Positions 16,494 through 25,734 of a stretch of DNA of 64,000 nt are shown piece by piece. A program made the translations under genes and the position numbers. Positions within the stretch are counted from its first letter, which is position 1, and each line of letters starts with the position of its first letter. The notes under the pieces are model-generated. The model was given only the letters and a program-made list of their open reading frames with translations. It made no database searches and was not told where the DNA came from. The DNA is from Solibacillus palustris. GTDB lineage: Bacteria > Bacillota > Bacilli > Bacillales_A > Planococcaceae. The stretch lies in NCBI RefSeq assembly GCF_022549215.1, contig NZ_JAKZFC010000008.1, positions 62,001-126,000 on the forward strand, given 5' to 3'.

Positions 16494-16638
16494 ACCATAA
16501 AAACTTCACAAGAAGGAAAATGGATTATTTTCAAAATAATGATGTAAGAGCCAAATTTTTGCCTTAAATAATATAGTAAATTGAGAACTGTTCTGTAAAC
16601 CCTTGTTTACAGGGCTGTTTTTTGTGAGGAGTTTTTTA

Positions 16639-17241
16639 ATGAATGAACAACAATTTGATAAATTTTTAAATATCGAAACAACAGGATTCCAATATGGATT
16701 TCCGAAATTAGCAAAATATCATCGCTATGAACCGACACCGTATAGCGGGTTAGAGCAATTGTTTGAAGTATATGCGTTACCGCAGGGAGCCAATTTTTTA
16801 GATATTGGCTGTGGCAAAGGACGGGTCCCTATTTATGTACATCACCGTTTTGATATTCCAGCCATCGGTATTGAAATGGATCCAAAATTTTTTGTAGAAG
16901 CTGAACATAATGCAGCGCAATATTTGAAAAAGGCAGGGAAGAAGCGTTCATCGCTACAATTTTTTAACATGGTAGCAGAAACTTATCAAATTAAGGTAAA
17001 AGATCAAGTCTTTTTCTTCTTCAACCCCTTTTCGATTCACGTGTTTCGTGAGTTCATGAGCAATATTTTAAAATCCTATGAGCAATACACCCGCACAATC
17101 GACATTATTTTGTATTATCCATCTCCCGATTACTTGCACTATTTGCACCAAGATTTAGGGCTAGATTATTACTTGAATATAAAATTGCGCAATGAAAAAA
17201 ATGAAAATGAACGCATTGTAATTTTCCGTCTGCAACCATAA
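16639..17241 (+). CDS. Class I SAM-dependent methyltransferase
   Basis: About 200 residues with motif I FLDIGCGKGRVPIY at about residue 55 and an acidic GIEMDPKF motif II after it; motif IV appears as FFFFNPFS, with NPF in place of the NPPY typical of N-methyltransferases. The start at 16639 has GAGGA upstream and gives MNEQQFDKFL; the longer in-frame start at 16603 adds a hydrophobic stretch without a ribosome-binding site. The acceptor is unknown. Confidence 0.8.
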   Translation: MNEQQFDKFLNIETTGFQYGFPKLAKYHRYEPTPYSGLEQLFEVYALPQGANFLDIGCGKGRVPIYVHHRFDIPAIGIEMDPKFFVEAEHNAAQYLKKAGKKRSSLQFFNMVAETYQIKVKDQVFFFFNPFSIHVFREFMSNILKSYEQYTRTIDIILYYPSPDYLHYLHQDLGLDYYLNIKLRNEKNENERIVIFRLQP

Positions 17242-17312
17242 ATATTGGGTAAAATTCCCACATAATATTAATCAGTATTTGATTTTATATTCAGTGAAAT
17301 ATAAATTTACAT

Positions 17313-17467
17313 AATTTACTGAAAAATCACACTAGACTAAATATTATGTTTCTATTACAATACAGAAGTTGGATTGCTACAATTTTTTTCAATGAAACTT
17401 TTTATTCAGAAAATTATAAAAATAGATTGTGGAAATGAGTTAAATTGATTATAATTATCAGAAATAT
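17313..17467 (+). promoter_or_regulatory. Cluster of CodY-like operator boxes upstream of the branched-chain amino acid importer
   Basis: Three 15-mers match the CodY consensus AATTTTCWGAAAATT: AATTTACTGAAAAAT at 17313-17327 (13 of 15), TTTATTCAGAAAATT at 17401-17415 (12 of 15) and AATTATCAGAAATAT at 17453-17467 (12 of 15). CodY represses amino acid uptake genes when isoleucine, leucine, valine and GTP are plentiful, which fits the operon that follows. Binding is inferred from sequence only; the AT-rich background raises the chance of random matches. Confidence 0.6.
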
Positions 17468-17497
17468 CAAACAATTAAGCGTTAGTAGGGGGATGCA

Positions 17498-18715
17498 ATG
17501 ATGACAAAGCACAACAAAATGAAAAAATATGGTTCTTTATTTATTGCAACAGCAATGTTAACGGGGGCTTTAGCGGGATGTGGTACAGATGACTCTAGTT
17601 CAACTTCATCAAGTGGTAGTGGTAATTCAGCATCAGGTGATGTCATTAAAATCGGTGCGAACTTAGAATTATCAGGCGCTGTAGCATCTTATGGATCATC
17701 TATTAACGACGGTGCTAAATTAGCAGTTGAAGAGATTAACGCTGCTGGCGGCATTGATGGTAAAAAAATCGAGTATGTTCCAGTTGACAATAAATCAGAA
17801 ACAGCTGAAGCAACTTCTGCAGCGATCCGTTTAGCAGAGCAAGAAAAAGTAGTTGCGATGATTGCTCCAGCAACTTCTGGTAACTCAGTGGCAACAGTGC
17901 AAATTGCAAATCAACATAAAGTTCCTATGGTAACGGGTTCTGGAACAGCACCAAACGTTACAGTAAATGACGATGGAACTGTAAATGATTATGCATTCCG
18001 TACATGCTTCATCGATCCATTCCAAGGAACTGTTGCAGCAAACTTCGCAACAAATGAGCTACAAGCGAAAAATGTTGCAATCTTTGCGGATAACGCTTCT
18101 GATTATGCAAAAGGTTTAGCGGCATCATTCAAAGAAACTATTGAAGCAAATGGCGGTACAGTTGTTGCTGAAGAAGCTTATGTGGCAAAAGATGTAGATT
18201 TCAAATCACAATTAACAAACATTAAAGGGAAAAATCCTGATTTCATCTTTATTCCCGGCTATTACGAAGAGGTAGGTATCATCGTTAAGCAAGCACGTGA
18301 AGCAGGTATTACAGCTCCATTAATGGGTGCTGACGGTTGGGATTCACCAAAATTAGTGGAATTAGCGGGTGGCGATGCGTTAAACAACACATTCATTACA
18401 AACCACTATTCATCTGAAGATCCAGATGCAAAAATTCAAGATTTCGTTACAGCGTTTAAAGATGAGTATGGTCAAGCACCAAATGCCTTCCACGCTTTAG
18501 GCTATGATTCAATTTACTTTATTGTAGATGCAATCAAACGTGTTGATGGTGATATTACAGGTGAAGCAATTCAAAAACAATTAGCTGCAACAAAAGATTT
18601 AGGCCTTGTTACAGGTACATTCACAGTTGACGAAAACCACAACCCAGTAAAATCAGCAACAGTTCTAGAATTTGTAGACGGTAAGCAACAGTTCAACTCT
18701 AAAGTAAATCCTTAA
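17498..18715 (+). CDS. Branched-chain amino acid ABC transporter, substrate-binding lipoprotein
   Basis: This 405-residue protein has a lipoprotein signal (MTKHNKMKKYG, hydrophobic core, lipobox ALAGC at about residues 25-29) and then a Ser/Gly-rich linker. The mature part is a Leu/Ile/Val-type periplasmic-binding fold: IKIGANLELSGAVASYG at its start, then LAVEEINAAGGIDG and VAMIAPATSGNS, where ligand contacts are made. It captures branched-chain amino acids or related ligands outside the membrane and delivers them to the permease genes that follow. The ATG has AGGGGG upstream. First gene of the five-gene unit. Confidence 0.93.
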   Translation: MMTKHNKMKKYGSLFIATAMLTGALAGCGTDDSSSTSSSGSGNSASGDVIKIGANLELSGAVASYGSSINDGAKLAVEEINAAGGIDGKKIEYVPVDNKSETAEATSAAIRLAEQEKVVAMIAPATSGNSVATVQIANQHKVPMVTGSGTAPNVTVNDDGTVNDYAFRTCFIDPFQGTVAANFATNELQAKNVAIFADNASDYAKGLAASFKETIEANGGTVVAEEAYVAKDVDFKSQLTNIKGKNPDFIFIPGYYEEVGIIVKQAREAGITAPLMGADGWDSPKLVELAGGDALNNTFITNHYSSEDPDAKIQDFVTAFKDEYGQAPNAFHALGYDSIYFIVDAIKRVDGDITGEAIQKQLAATKDLGLVTGTFTVDENHNPVKSATVLEFVDGKQQFNSKVNP

Positions 18716-18728
18716 TTATTTACAAGTA

Positions 18729-18755
18729 AGGGGGGCGGAACTAGCCTCCCTTTTT
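18729..18755 (+). terminator. Attenuating terminator between the binding protein and permease genes
   Basis: AGGGGGGC (18729-18736) pairs with GCCTCCCT (18744-18751), 7-nt loop, with a T run after. Such a leaky terminator lets the binding protein be made in excess over the permease. Confidence 0.7.
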
Positions 18756-18797
18756 AATATGGTCGAACTTCAATATTAAAAAAAAGGAGTGAAATGT

Positions 18798-19673
18798 ATG
18801 GAATGGATTCAACAGCTCGTGAACGGGATTTCGCTAGGCAGTATCTACGCGTTAATTGCATTAGGGTACACGATGGTATACGGGATTATTAAGTTAATCA
18901 ACTTTGCCCATGGTGACGTATTCATGCTTGGTGCATTCATTGGCTTTTATGCCATTGCGCGTTGGGAAATGAATGTATTTTTAGCACTTGTTTTAGCAAT
19001 GATTCTCTGTGCAGTTATTGGGGTTATTATTGAGCGTATTGCCTATAAGCGACTTCGAAATGCTACACGTATCGCGGCACTGATTACAGCAATCGGGGTG
19101 TCATTACTAATTGAGTATACGGTGATTTTCTTCCGTGGCGCATCACCAGAGGCCTATCCAAATGTATTTACAAAAACGAATTTTGAAATTTTCGGCGTAC
19201 AAATTAGTACATTATCGATTTTTATTTTATCAATATCCATTTTCTTAATGATTGTCTTGCAATTCATCGTGCATAAAACAAAAATCGGGAAAGCGATGCG
19301 TGCGGTATCTCATGATGCGGACGCGGCAAAATTAATGGGGATTAATGTAGACAATACGATTTCTGCAACATTTGCAATTGGTTCAGCGTTAGCTGGTGCA
19401 GCAGGCGTTATTTTTGGTATTTACTACACACGTATCGATCCATTAATGGGTATGCTTCCGGGGATTAAAGCGTTCATCGCAGCCGTATTAGGTGGTATTG
19501 GTATTATTCCAGGTGCGATGGTTGGTGGGTTATTATTAGGCGTCGTAGAAACAATCGTTTCAGCGCTTGGTTATTCGCTATGGCGCGATGCAGCTGCATT
19601 TGTAATCTTAATTTTAATTTTAATTATTCGTCCAGCGGGTATTTTCGGGAAAAATACACGCGAGAAAGTGTAG
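18798..19673 (+). CDS. livH: Branched-chain amino acid ABC transporter permease LivH
   Basis: A 291-residue membrane protein with about eight hydrophobic segments. The family signature is present: GISLGSIYALIALGYTMVYGIIKLINFAHGD-type N-terminus (residues 10-38), a cytoplasmic loop HDADAAKLMGINVDN, the site that docks onto the ATPase, and GAMVGGLLLGVVE near the end. It forms half of the membrane channel with LivM. The ATG at 18798 stands 8 bases after GGAG; the earlier GTG overlaps that site. Confidence 0.93.
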   Translation: MEWIQQLVNGISLGSIYALIALGYTMVYGIIKLINFAHGDVFMLGAFIGFYAIARWEMNVFLALVLAMILCAVIGVIIERIAYKRLRNATRIAALITAIGVSLLIEYTVIFFRGASPEAYPNVFTKTNFEIFGVQISTLSIFILSISIFLMIVLQFIVHKTKIGKAMRAVSHDADAAKLMGINVDNTISATFAIGSALAGAAGVIFGIYYTRIDPLMGMLPGIKAFIAAVLGGIGIIPGAMVGGLLLGVVETIVSALGYSLWRDAAAFVILILILIIRPAGIFGKNTREKV

Positions 19674-19682
19674 GTGAGCAGC

Positions 19683-20621
19683 ATGAAAAAATCAAAAATC
19701 TTTTGGGGTTATGCCGTTCTAGCACTTGTCATTTATGTTGTTGTTCAATTATTAATCAACAACGGGTTCGTTGCGTTCTACTATCAAAACATGTTAATCA
19801 CGATGTGTATTAACATTATGCTTGCGGTAAGTTTACACGTTATTATCGGAATTACTGGGCAGTTTTCGATTGGCCATGCTGGTTTCTTAGCGGTAGGTGC
19901 ATACATTTCCGCCATTTGTACAATGAAGTTAGGGTTACCGTTTGTTACGGCTATTTTAATTGGTGCAGTTGTTGCGGCACTTGCGGGGCTTTTAGTTGGA
20001 ATTCCGACACTGCGTTTAAAGGGGGACTATTTAGCAATTGCGACATTAGGATTTGCAGAAATTATTCGTATTGTGTTTTTAAACGTGGATTATGTTGGAG
20101 GTGCGGCTGGTATATCGGTAACACATCAATCGACATGGACATATGCATTTTTTGGGACATTTATTACAATATTAGTCATTGCGAACTTTACGAATTCACG
20201 CCATGGCCGCGCATGTATTTCGATTCGTGAAGACGAAATCGCAGCCGATGCAATGGGTATTAACACAACGTATTACAAAGTAGTCGCATTTGCGATTGGT
20301 TCGTTCTTTGCAGGGGTTGCTGGTGCCATTTATGCGCATAACTATTATTTAATTCAGCCAACTGCATTTGGTTTCTTAAAGTCATTTGATATTTTGATTT
20401 TCGTAGTATTAGGTGGTTTAGGAAGTCTTTCGGGTTCAGTCATTGCCGCAATTTTATTAACAATTGTTTCAACATACTTACAAGGTTTCCCAGAAACGCG
20501 TATGATTATTTATTCTTTAGTGTTAATTTTAGTGATGTTGTATCGTCCAACGGGATTACTTGGCACGAAAGAGATTACAGAATTCTTCAAGTTCGGTAAA
20601 AAAGGAGGTACTCGTGTATGA
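19683..20621 (+). CDS. livM: Branched-chain amino acid ABC transporter permease LivM
   Basis: A 312-residue integral membrane protein, the second channel subunit. Visible family blocks are GQFSIGHAGFLAVGAY, LRLKGDYLAIATLGFAEI and the ATPase-docking loop REDEIAADAMGINTTYYK, with GGLGSLSGSVIAA near the C-terminus. It follows livH by 9 bases and its stop codon overlaps the ATG of livG, so the genes are translationally coupled. Start chosen at ATG 19683 with AGGTGA upstream; a GTG at 19674 is the alternative. Confidence 0.93.
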   Translation: MKKSKIFWGYAVLALVIYVVVQLLINNGFVAFYYQNMLITMCINIMLAVSLHVIIGITGQFSIGHAGFLAVGAYISAICTMKLGLPFVTAILIGAVVAALAGLLVGIPTLRLKGDYLAIATLGFAEIIRIVFLNVDYVGGAAGISVTHQSTWTYAFFGTFITILVIANFTNSRHGRACISIREDEIAADAMGINTTYYKVVAFAIGSFFAGVAGAIYAHNYYLIQPTAFGFLKSFDILIFVVLGGLGSLSGSVIAAILLTIVSTYLQGFPETRMIIYSLVLILVMLYRPTGLLGTKEITEFFKFGKKGGTRV

Positions 20622-21394
20622 GTAGTACACTTCTTAAAGTAGATAAATTAGGCATTCAATTTGGCGGATTAAAGGCTGTGCAAAATGTAGATCTCCACAT
20701 GAACAGCGGTGAGTTAATCGGACTAATTGGGCCAAATGGTGCTGGTAAAACAACAACATTCAATATGTTAACAGGTGTTTATGCTCCAACGGAAGGAACA
20801 ATTACATTTGACGGTAAATCAATTGGCGGGCTAGATCCTTATAAAGTAACGCGCCAAGGGATTAGCCGTACATTCCAAAATATCCGTCTATTTAAAGAAC
20901 TATCCGTGTTAGACAACGTAAAGGTAGCGAATCATGGCTTAGCAAAGCACAATTTAATTTCGAGCATTTTCCGTTTGCCGAGTCACTTTAAAGGTGAAGT
21001 GAAAATGGAAGAAGAGTCGCTAGCATTCTTAAAAATTTTTGGTTTAGATGTCTACCGTGATGAGTTAGCGAAAAACTTACCATACGGAATGCAACGTCGT
21101 TTAGAAATTGCGCGTGCACTTGCTGCAAAGCCAAAGTTGCTATTACTAGATGAGCCAGCTGCTGGTATGAACCCGCAGGAAACACATGAGCTTATGGAGT
21201 TAATCGCATTTATTCGTAAGGAATTTGATTTAACGATTCTTTTAATTGAGCATGATATGCACTTAGTCATGGGAATTTGTGAGCGTATTTACGTGTTAGA
21301 CCATGGGCAATTAATTGCGGAAGGAACGCCTGGGGAAATTCGTTCAAATCCAAAAGTTATTGAAGCATACTTAGGTGAGGAGGTTACAGAATAA
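20618..21394 (+). CDS. livG: Branched-chain amino acid ABC transporter ATP-binding protein LivG
   Basis: This 258-residue ATPase has Walker [10 protein letters not shown] at about residue 40, the Q-loop [10 protein letters not shown], the signature [15 protein letters not shown] (a degenerate form of LSGGQ that is normal in LivG), Walker [14 protein letters not shown] and the switch histidine in LLIEHDM. It powers import together with LivF on the inner face of the membrane. ATGA overlap with livM couples translation. Confidence 0.94.
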   Translation: MSSTLLKVDKLGIQFGGLKAVQNVDLHMNSGELIGLIGPNGAGKTTTFNMLTGVYAPTEGTITFDGKSIGGLDPYKVTRQGISRTFQNIRLFKELSVLDNVKVANHGLAKHNLISSIFRLPSHFKGEVKMEEESLAFLKIFGLDVYRDELAKNLPYGMQRRLEIARALAAKPKLLLLDEPAAGMNPQETHELMELIAFIRKEFDLTILLIEHDMHLVMGICERIYVLDHGQLIAEGTPGEIRSNPKVIEAYLGEEVTE

Positions 21395-21395
21395 T

Positions 21396-22103
21396 ATGCT
21401 AAAAATTAATGACATCGATGTATACTATGGCAATATTCAAGCCTTAAAAGGGCTCTCCCTCGAAGTAAATGAAGGTGAAATTGTTACACTAATCGGAGCG
21501 AACGGTGCTGGAAAAAGTACGCTTCTTAAGACGATTTCGGGTTTACTAAAGCCAAAGCGTGGTTCGATTGAATATTTAGGCACCGCGATTGATGGTAAGG
21601 CTGCACAATCGATTGTAAAAGCAGGGATTTCGCATGTACCAGAAGGGCGTCGCGTATTTTCAAATATGAGCGTAGAAGAAAATCTAGAGCTTGGTGCGTA
21701 CTTACGTAAAGATAAGGACGGTATTAAAAAGGATTTAGATCATGTTTATGAACTGTTCCCACGATTACTAGAGCGTCGCAAGCAGCTATCGGGTACATTA
21801 TCTGGCGGTGAGCAGCAAATGCTAGCAATGGGCCGCGCATTAATGGCAAAACCAAAGCTAATTATTTTGGATGAGCCATCAATGGGTCTTGCACCGCTGA
21901 TGGTAAAAAATATATTCAATATTATTGAAATGGTTAATAAAGAAGGCGTAACCGTTTTACTAGTAGAGCAAAATGCCAATATGGCGCTTTCCGTAGCAAA
22001 CCGCGCGTATGTTTTAGAAACGGGTAAAATCGTGCTTTCCGGTACAGCAAAAGAGTTGCAGGAAAGTGAAGAAGTAAAAGCGGCCTACCTAGGGGGACTA
22101 TAA
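21396..22103 (+). CDS. livF: Branched-chain amino acid ABC transporter ATP-binding protein LivF
   Basis: A 235-residue ATPase with Walker A GANGAGKST at residue 36, Q-loop, signature LSGGEQQMLAMGRAL, Walker B LIILDEPSMGLAP and the LLVEQNA switch region typical of LivF. It pairs with LivG as the motor of the importer. The ATG at 21396, one base after the livG stop codon, has GAGGAGG upstream inside livG. It is the last gene of the unit, followed directly by a terminator. Confidence 0.94.
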   Translation: MLKINDIDVYYGNIQALKGLSLEVNEGEIVTLIGANGAGKSTLLKTISGLLKPKRGSIEYLGTAIDGKAAQSIVKAGISHVPEGRRVFSNMSVEENLELGAYLRKDKDGIKKDLDHVYELFPRLLERRKQLSGTLSGGEQQMLAMGRALMAKPKLIILDEPSMGLAPLMVKNIFNIIEMVNKEGVTVLLVEQNANMALSVANRAYVLETGKIVLSGTAKELQESEEVKAAYLGGL

Positions 22104-22113
22104 TTTTAATGAT

Positions 22114-22150
22114 GTTTCCTGTAAGCTTATGCTTATAGGAAACTTTTTTT
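22114..22150 (+). terminator. Intrinsic terminator of the liv operon
   Basis: A 13-bp stem (22114-22126 with 22131-22143, one wobble) and tetraloop TTAT are followed by seven T. Confidence 0.9.
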
Positions 22151-22166
22151 GAATGGGGCGATTTCT

Positions 22167-22658
22167 ATGCAAACGATTGAACAATTGATTGAGACACTAC
22201 AGCTAGAACCACATCCAGAAGGCGGCTTTTACCGTTCAACGATGCGTGATGATGAAAAGCTAAGCTTAGCGCATGGAGAGCGTCCACTTTATTCAAGCAT
22301 TTACTTTTTACTACGCTCGCAGGACATTTCACATTTGCATCGGCTTCAATCGGATGAAGTATGGTATTACCACGGTGGTAGTGCTTTAACTATCCATATG
22401 ATTTATGAGGACGGTACGTATGAGGCAAAGAAATTAGGATTAAATATTGAGAACGGTGAGCAACCACAAATTTTAGTCGAGAAGGGGACAATCTTTGGTT
22501 CTTCGGTTGAGGAGGAAAATACATTTGGCTTAGTAGGCTGTATGGTGGCACCAGGCTTTGATTTTGAAGATTTTGAGCTGTTTACACAGCAGCAGTTACT
22601 GGAAATCTATCCGAAGCATGAAGTGATAATTAAAAAAATGGCATTTGAACAACTTTAA
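22167..22658 (+). CDS. Cupin superfamily protein, DUF985
   Basis: A 163-residue single-domain cupin of the DUF985 group. The N-terminus has LQLEPHPEGGFYRST, and the barrel motifs are visible as SSIYFLLRSQDISHLHRLQSDEVWYYH and FGLVGCMVAPGFDFEDFEL. The family is widespread and structurally known as an epimerase-like beta barrel, but no reaction is assigned with confidence. The ATG at 22167 gives the usual family N-terminus, although its ribosome-binding site is weak. Monocistronic, with its own terminator. Confidence 0.85.
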   Translation: MQTIEQLIETLQLEPHPEGGFYRSTMRDDEKLSLAHGERPLYSSIYFLLRSQDISHLHRLQSDEVWYYHGGSALTIHMIYEDGTYEAKKLGLNIENGEQPQILVEKGTIFGSSVEEENTFGLVGCMVAPGFDFEDFELFTQQQLLEIYPKHEVIIKKMAFEQL

Positions 22659-22697
22659 AAAAGCAAGCCGAACTTAAAAATTTGGCTCGCTTTTATC
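22659..22697 (+). terminator. Terminator of the DUF985 gene
   Basis: A stem of about 14 bp with one mismatch (22659-22672 with 22681-22694) has T-rich sequence on its 3' side. Confidence 0.65.
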
Positions 22698-22764
22698 ATT
22701 GATAAGGAAACTATAAATTATCGAATTGTAGATAACTTTTACAAAAACTCATCTTCCGTCTAGG

Positions 22765-22943
22765 CTAAAGCGCCAGCCCCTCGACCATTTCGATCCCTCC
22801 TGCAAAAGTGGTGGAGCGTTTACTTTTGCGTCGGGTCCTCCAATGCCTGAGGCTCACACGATGTGAGTCATTGGGGGCATGCCACATGGACGTGGCGTTT
22901 TGTCCACTCGGGGCTGAACAGGCGCTTTAGCGCTTTTGTTCAT
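22765..22943 (+). repeat. Intergenic repeat, family 2, copy G (complete)
   Basis: A 179-bp non-coding element whose ends are inverted: CTAAAGCGCC plus AGCCCC at the left pairs with GGGGCT and GGCGCTTTAG at the right, with a 5-nt bulge. Inside are GCAAAAGT/ACTTTTGC, CTCACA/TGTGAG (22853-22867) and GCCAC/GTGGC (22881-22896) hairpins. The right two thirds recur at 11562-11673. No coding capacity and no transposase; resembles a miniature inverted-repeat element or a structured RNA. Confidence 0.8.
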
Positions 22944-22947
22944 ATGA

Positions 22948-23097
22948 TCACCAAATAATAACATCATCATTCGGATATTTTAATGCTAGCTCTATTTCAT
23001 AATGAAAATAATGCTTTTACTTGCCTACAATTTTATGAGTGGCTTTAATAATATCATCTAAATCCCAATAGTCACCACTTACTGAAGTCTTGTGTTA
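22948..23097 (-). pseudogene. Decayed small coding sequence interrupted by a stop codon
   Basis: On the minus strand one frame reads DYWDLDDIIKATHKIVGK, a TAA stop, then HYFHYEIELALKYPNDDVII before a second stop. Both parts look protein-like, with acidic and aromatic patterns not expected of random AT-rich DNA, and there is no start codon with a ribosome-binding site. I do not recognise the family. It ends five bases from the family 2 repeat. The remaining bases of the gap (23098-23164) show nothing. Confidence 0.3.
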
Positions 23098-23164
23098 GGT
23101 CTACAATTGGCTGTATTGTAAGCATGGTCTGTCCAATAAGTGAGCTACTTTTAGAGGGCATCAC

Positions 23165-23869
23165 TTATTGCTTGGGTGTGTAGTTGAGTAGTGTAAAAAG
23201 TTCGTTCCGTTCTTTGTCTGTTAAATCACGCCATTGGCCGACCTTTAAGTTGCCGATATGGATATTCATAATGCGAATGCGCTGTAGACGTTTTACGGAA
23301 TAGCCAAGTGCCGAACACATACGACGAATTTGACGGTTCAGACCTTGTTCTAAAATGATTTTAAATACTTGTGAGGATATTTTTTCAACACGGCAAGGCA
23401 ATGTTTTTGTATCTAAAATTTCTACCCCCGCACGCATCTCTTGTAAAAACTTGTCGGTAATCGGCTTGTCAACTTGTACGACATATTCTTTTTCATGATG
23501 GTTTTCAGCACGTAAAATTTCGTTTACGATGTCTCCATCATTTGTTAATAACAATAACCCTTCTGAATCTTTGTCCAAACGCCCAATATGGAAAATACGT
23601 AGCGGATGATTGACAAAATCCACGACATTTCCTTCGATATGTTTTTCGGTTGTACTTGTAATGCCTACTGGTTTGTTGAGCACGATGTATACTAGCTGAT
23701 CTTCACGTTGTACTGGTTTACCATCTACACAAACATGATCGCCAGTTTCTACTTGGCTACCATTTGTTGCAAGTTCACCGTTAATCGTTACTCGACCTTC
23801 TTCTACCCATTTATCTGCACCACGACGAGAGATGATGCCTGTTTCTGCTAAAAATTTATTGATACGCAT
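23165..23869 (-). CDS. rluF: rRNA pseudouridine synthase, RluF/RsuA family
   Basis: A 234-residue enzyme that isomerises uridine to pseudouridine in rRNA. It has an N-terminal S4 RNA-binding domain (MRINKFLAETGIISRRGADKWVEEG) and a catalytic domain with the GRLDKDSEGLLLLTNDG motif, whose Asp is the catalytic nucleophile, and LNRQIRRMCSALGY near the end. The RLQRIRIMNI segment is closest to RluF, the 23S rRNA enzyme of E. coli. The start at 23869 has AGGTGA upstream; a longer frame adds 13 residues without support. Specific target position is inferred. Confidence 0.85.
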   Translation of the reverse strand: MRINKFLAETGIISRRGADKWVEEGRVTINGELATNGSQVETGDHVCVDGKPVQREDQLVYIVLNKPVGITSTTEKHIEGNVVDFVNHPLRIFHIGRLDKDSEGLLLLTNDGDIVNEILRAENHHEKEYVVQVDKPITDKFLQEMRAGVEILDTKTLPCRVEKISSQVFKIILEQGLNRQIRRMCSALGYSVKRLQRIRIMNIHIGNLKVGQWRDLTDKERNELFTLLNYTPKQ

Positions 23870-23956
23870 AATTTTTTCACCTACTAATAGAATATCTTCA
23901 GTATACAATAATTCATCTCGAAGGTTAATTGTTATGGGCTATATCCGTTATGTTTT

Positions 23957-23986
23957 GGCGTAATTGTGTCTAGATTTCTTTAAGAG
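23957..23986 (-). repeat. Fragment of family 1 repeat (right end)
   Basis: GGCGTAATTGTGTC followed by TAGATTTCTTTAAGAG matches the right-end module of family 1 as it appears at 36453-36485 in the same orientation, with a few changes. Only one arm of the terminal hairpin is kept. The gap 23870-24169 otherwise holds a possible sigma-A promoter (TTGAAA at 24031, 17 bases, CAATAT at 24054) for the aldehyde dehydrogenase gene. Confidence 0.4.
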
Positions 23987-24169
23987 TGCTTGTAAACAAT
24001 TTTAAAATTCTGTAAATTGTAGTTTAATATTTGAAATTTAATTACTTTTCTGACAATATAAGAATAGAAGATACCTATTTTATTACAGATCATTTTCGGC
24101 ATGAATGTAAGCTTAAACAAAATTTAATAGGTATGATCACCATTATTTAAGAAAAGGGGAGAATTTTCA

Positions 24170-25714
24170 ATGGCAGAGGTTAATGTAATGACAGGAGTTT
24201 ATGCAAATCCAAATACGGATGGTGCACTTGTACATTTTAAGGAACGTTATGACAATTTTATTGGTGGCGAATGGGTTGCACCAGCAAATGGTGAATACTT
24301 TGACAACGTTACACCTGTAACAGGTAAAGTATTTACACAAATTGCCCGTTCTACAGAAGCAGATATTGAATTAGCTTTAGATGCGGCTCATGCGGCTAAA
24401 GATGCATGGGGAACAACGTCGGTAACAGAGCGAAGTAATATTTTGTTAAAAATTGCAGATCGTATCGAACAGAACTTAGAAATGTTAGCTGTTGCAGAAA
24501 CTTGGGACAATGGTAAAGCTGTGCGTGAAACATTAAATGCCGATCTGCCACTTGCGATTGATCACTTCCGTTATTTTGCTGGTGCATTAAGAGCACAAGA
24601 AGGTTCTCTTAGCCAAGTAGATGAAAATACAGTTGCTTATCATTTCCATGAACCAATTGGAGTAGTAGGGCAAATTATTCCTTGGAATTTCCCATTGTTA
24701 ATGGCGGTATGGAAACTAGCACCTGCACTTGCTGCTGGAAACTGTGTTGTTCTTAAACCGGCTGAGCAAACACCAGCATCAATTTTAGTATTAGCTGAGT
24801 TAATTGAAGATTTATTACCTCCTGGAGTATTAAATATTGTAAATGGTTTTGGCTTAGAAGCAGGAAAGCCGTTAGCATCGAGCCCACGTATCGGTAAAAT
24901 TGCCTTTACTGGTGAAACGACAACAGGTCGCTTAATTATGCAATACGCATCACAAAATTTAATTCCTGTAACATTAGAGCTTGGTGGGAAATCACCTAAT
25001 ATATTCTTTGAAGATATAATGGATGCAGATGATGCATTTTTAGATAAGGCAGTAGAAGGCTTTGTATTATTTGCCCTTAATCAGGGGGAAGTATGTACAT
25101 GCCCATCTCGTGCGCTTATTCAAGAATCAATTTATGATAAATTTATGGAGCGTGTATTAAAGCGTGTAGAAGCGATTCAACTAGGAAACCCACTTGATCC
25201 AAATACAATGATGGGTGCACAAGCTTCTTCTGAGCAAATGGAAAAAATTCAATCTTATTTACAAATTGGGAAAGAAGAAGGCGCAGAATGCTTAAGTGGT
25301 GGTGAGAAAAATGATCTTGGCGGCGAGTTCGCAGAAGGTTATTACATTAAGCCAACAGTATTCAAAGGACATAACAAAATGCGTATTTTCCAAGAAGAAA
25401 TTTTTGGTCCAGTAGTAGCTGTTACAACATTTAAAACAAAAGAAGAAGCGCTTGAAATTGCGAACGATACATTATACGGCTTAGGCGCTGGTGTTTGGAC
25501 GCGCGATATGAATACAGCGTATCGCTTCGGACGTGGTATTGAAGCGGGTCGTGTTTGGACAAACTGCTACCATGCCTACCCAGCACACGCAGCGTTTGGT
25601 GGCTACAAAATGTCTGGTGTTGGACGTGAGAATCATAAGATGATGCTTAGTCATTATCAACAAACGAAAAACTTATTAGTAAGTTATGATGAAAACCGCT
25701 TAGGCTTCTTCTAA
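24170..25714 (+). CDS. NAD-dependent aldehyde dehydrogenase (acetaldehyde type)
   Basis: A 514-residue member of the aldehyde dehydrogenase superfamily that oxidises short aldehydes to acids. Marks are the N-terminal [17 protein letters not shown], the cofactor segment [23 protein letters not shown], the general base Glu in LELGGKSPN and catalytic Cys309 in [10 protein letters not shown]. It resembles the ExaC/AldB acetaldehyde dehydrogenases, and the adjacent DUF779 gene is the usual partner of that subgroup. ATG with AAGGGGAG upstream. Substrate inferred from subgroup. Confidence 0.9.
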   Translation: MAEVNVMTGVYANPNTDGALVHFKERYDNFIGGEWVAPANGEYFDNVTPVTGKVFTQIARSTEADIELALDAAHAAKDAWGTTSVTERSNILLKIADRIEQNLEMLAVAETWDNGKAVRETLNADLPLAIDHFRYFAGALRAQEGSLSQVDENTVAYHFHEPIGVVGQIIPWNFPLLMAVWKLAPALAAGNCVVLKPAEQTPASILVLAELIEDLLPPGVLNIVNGFGLEAGKPLASSPRIGKIAFTGETTTGRLIMQYASQNLIPVTLELGGKSPNIFFEDIMDADDAFLDKAVEGFVLFALNQGEVCTCPSRALIQESIYDKFMERVLKRVEAIQLGNPLDPNTMMGAQASSEQMEKIQSYLQIGKEEGAECLSGGEKNDLGGEFAEGYYIKPTVFKGHNKMRIFQEEIFGPVVAVTTFKTKEEALEIANDTLYGLGAGVWTRDMNTAYRFGRGIEAGRVWTNCYHAYPAHAAFGGYKMSGVGRENHKMMLSHYQQTKNLLVSYDENRLGFF

Positions 25715-25734
25715 GAAAGAGGAGGTGCGGAAAT

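Noticed and set aside
17242-22110. Biosynthetic or defence island around the ABC transporter
   Set aside because: All five genes are an ordinary branched-chain amino acid importer with standard motifs and no foreign neighbours.
23991-24004. cre-like sequence before the aldehyde dehydrogenase gene
   Set aside because: The central CG of the consensus is replaced by CA and the match is otherwise only AT-rich, so it is not reliable.
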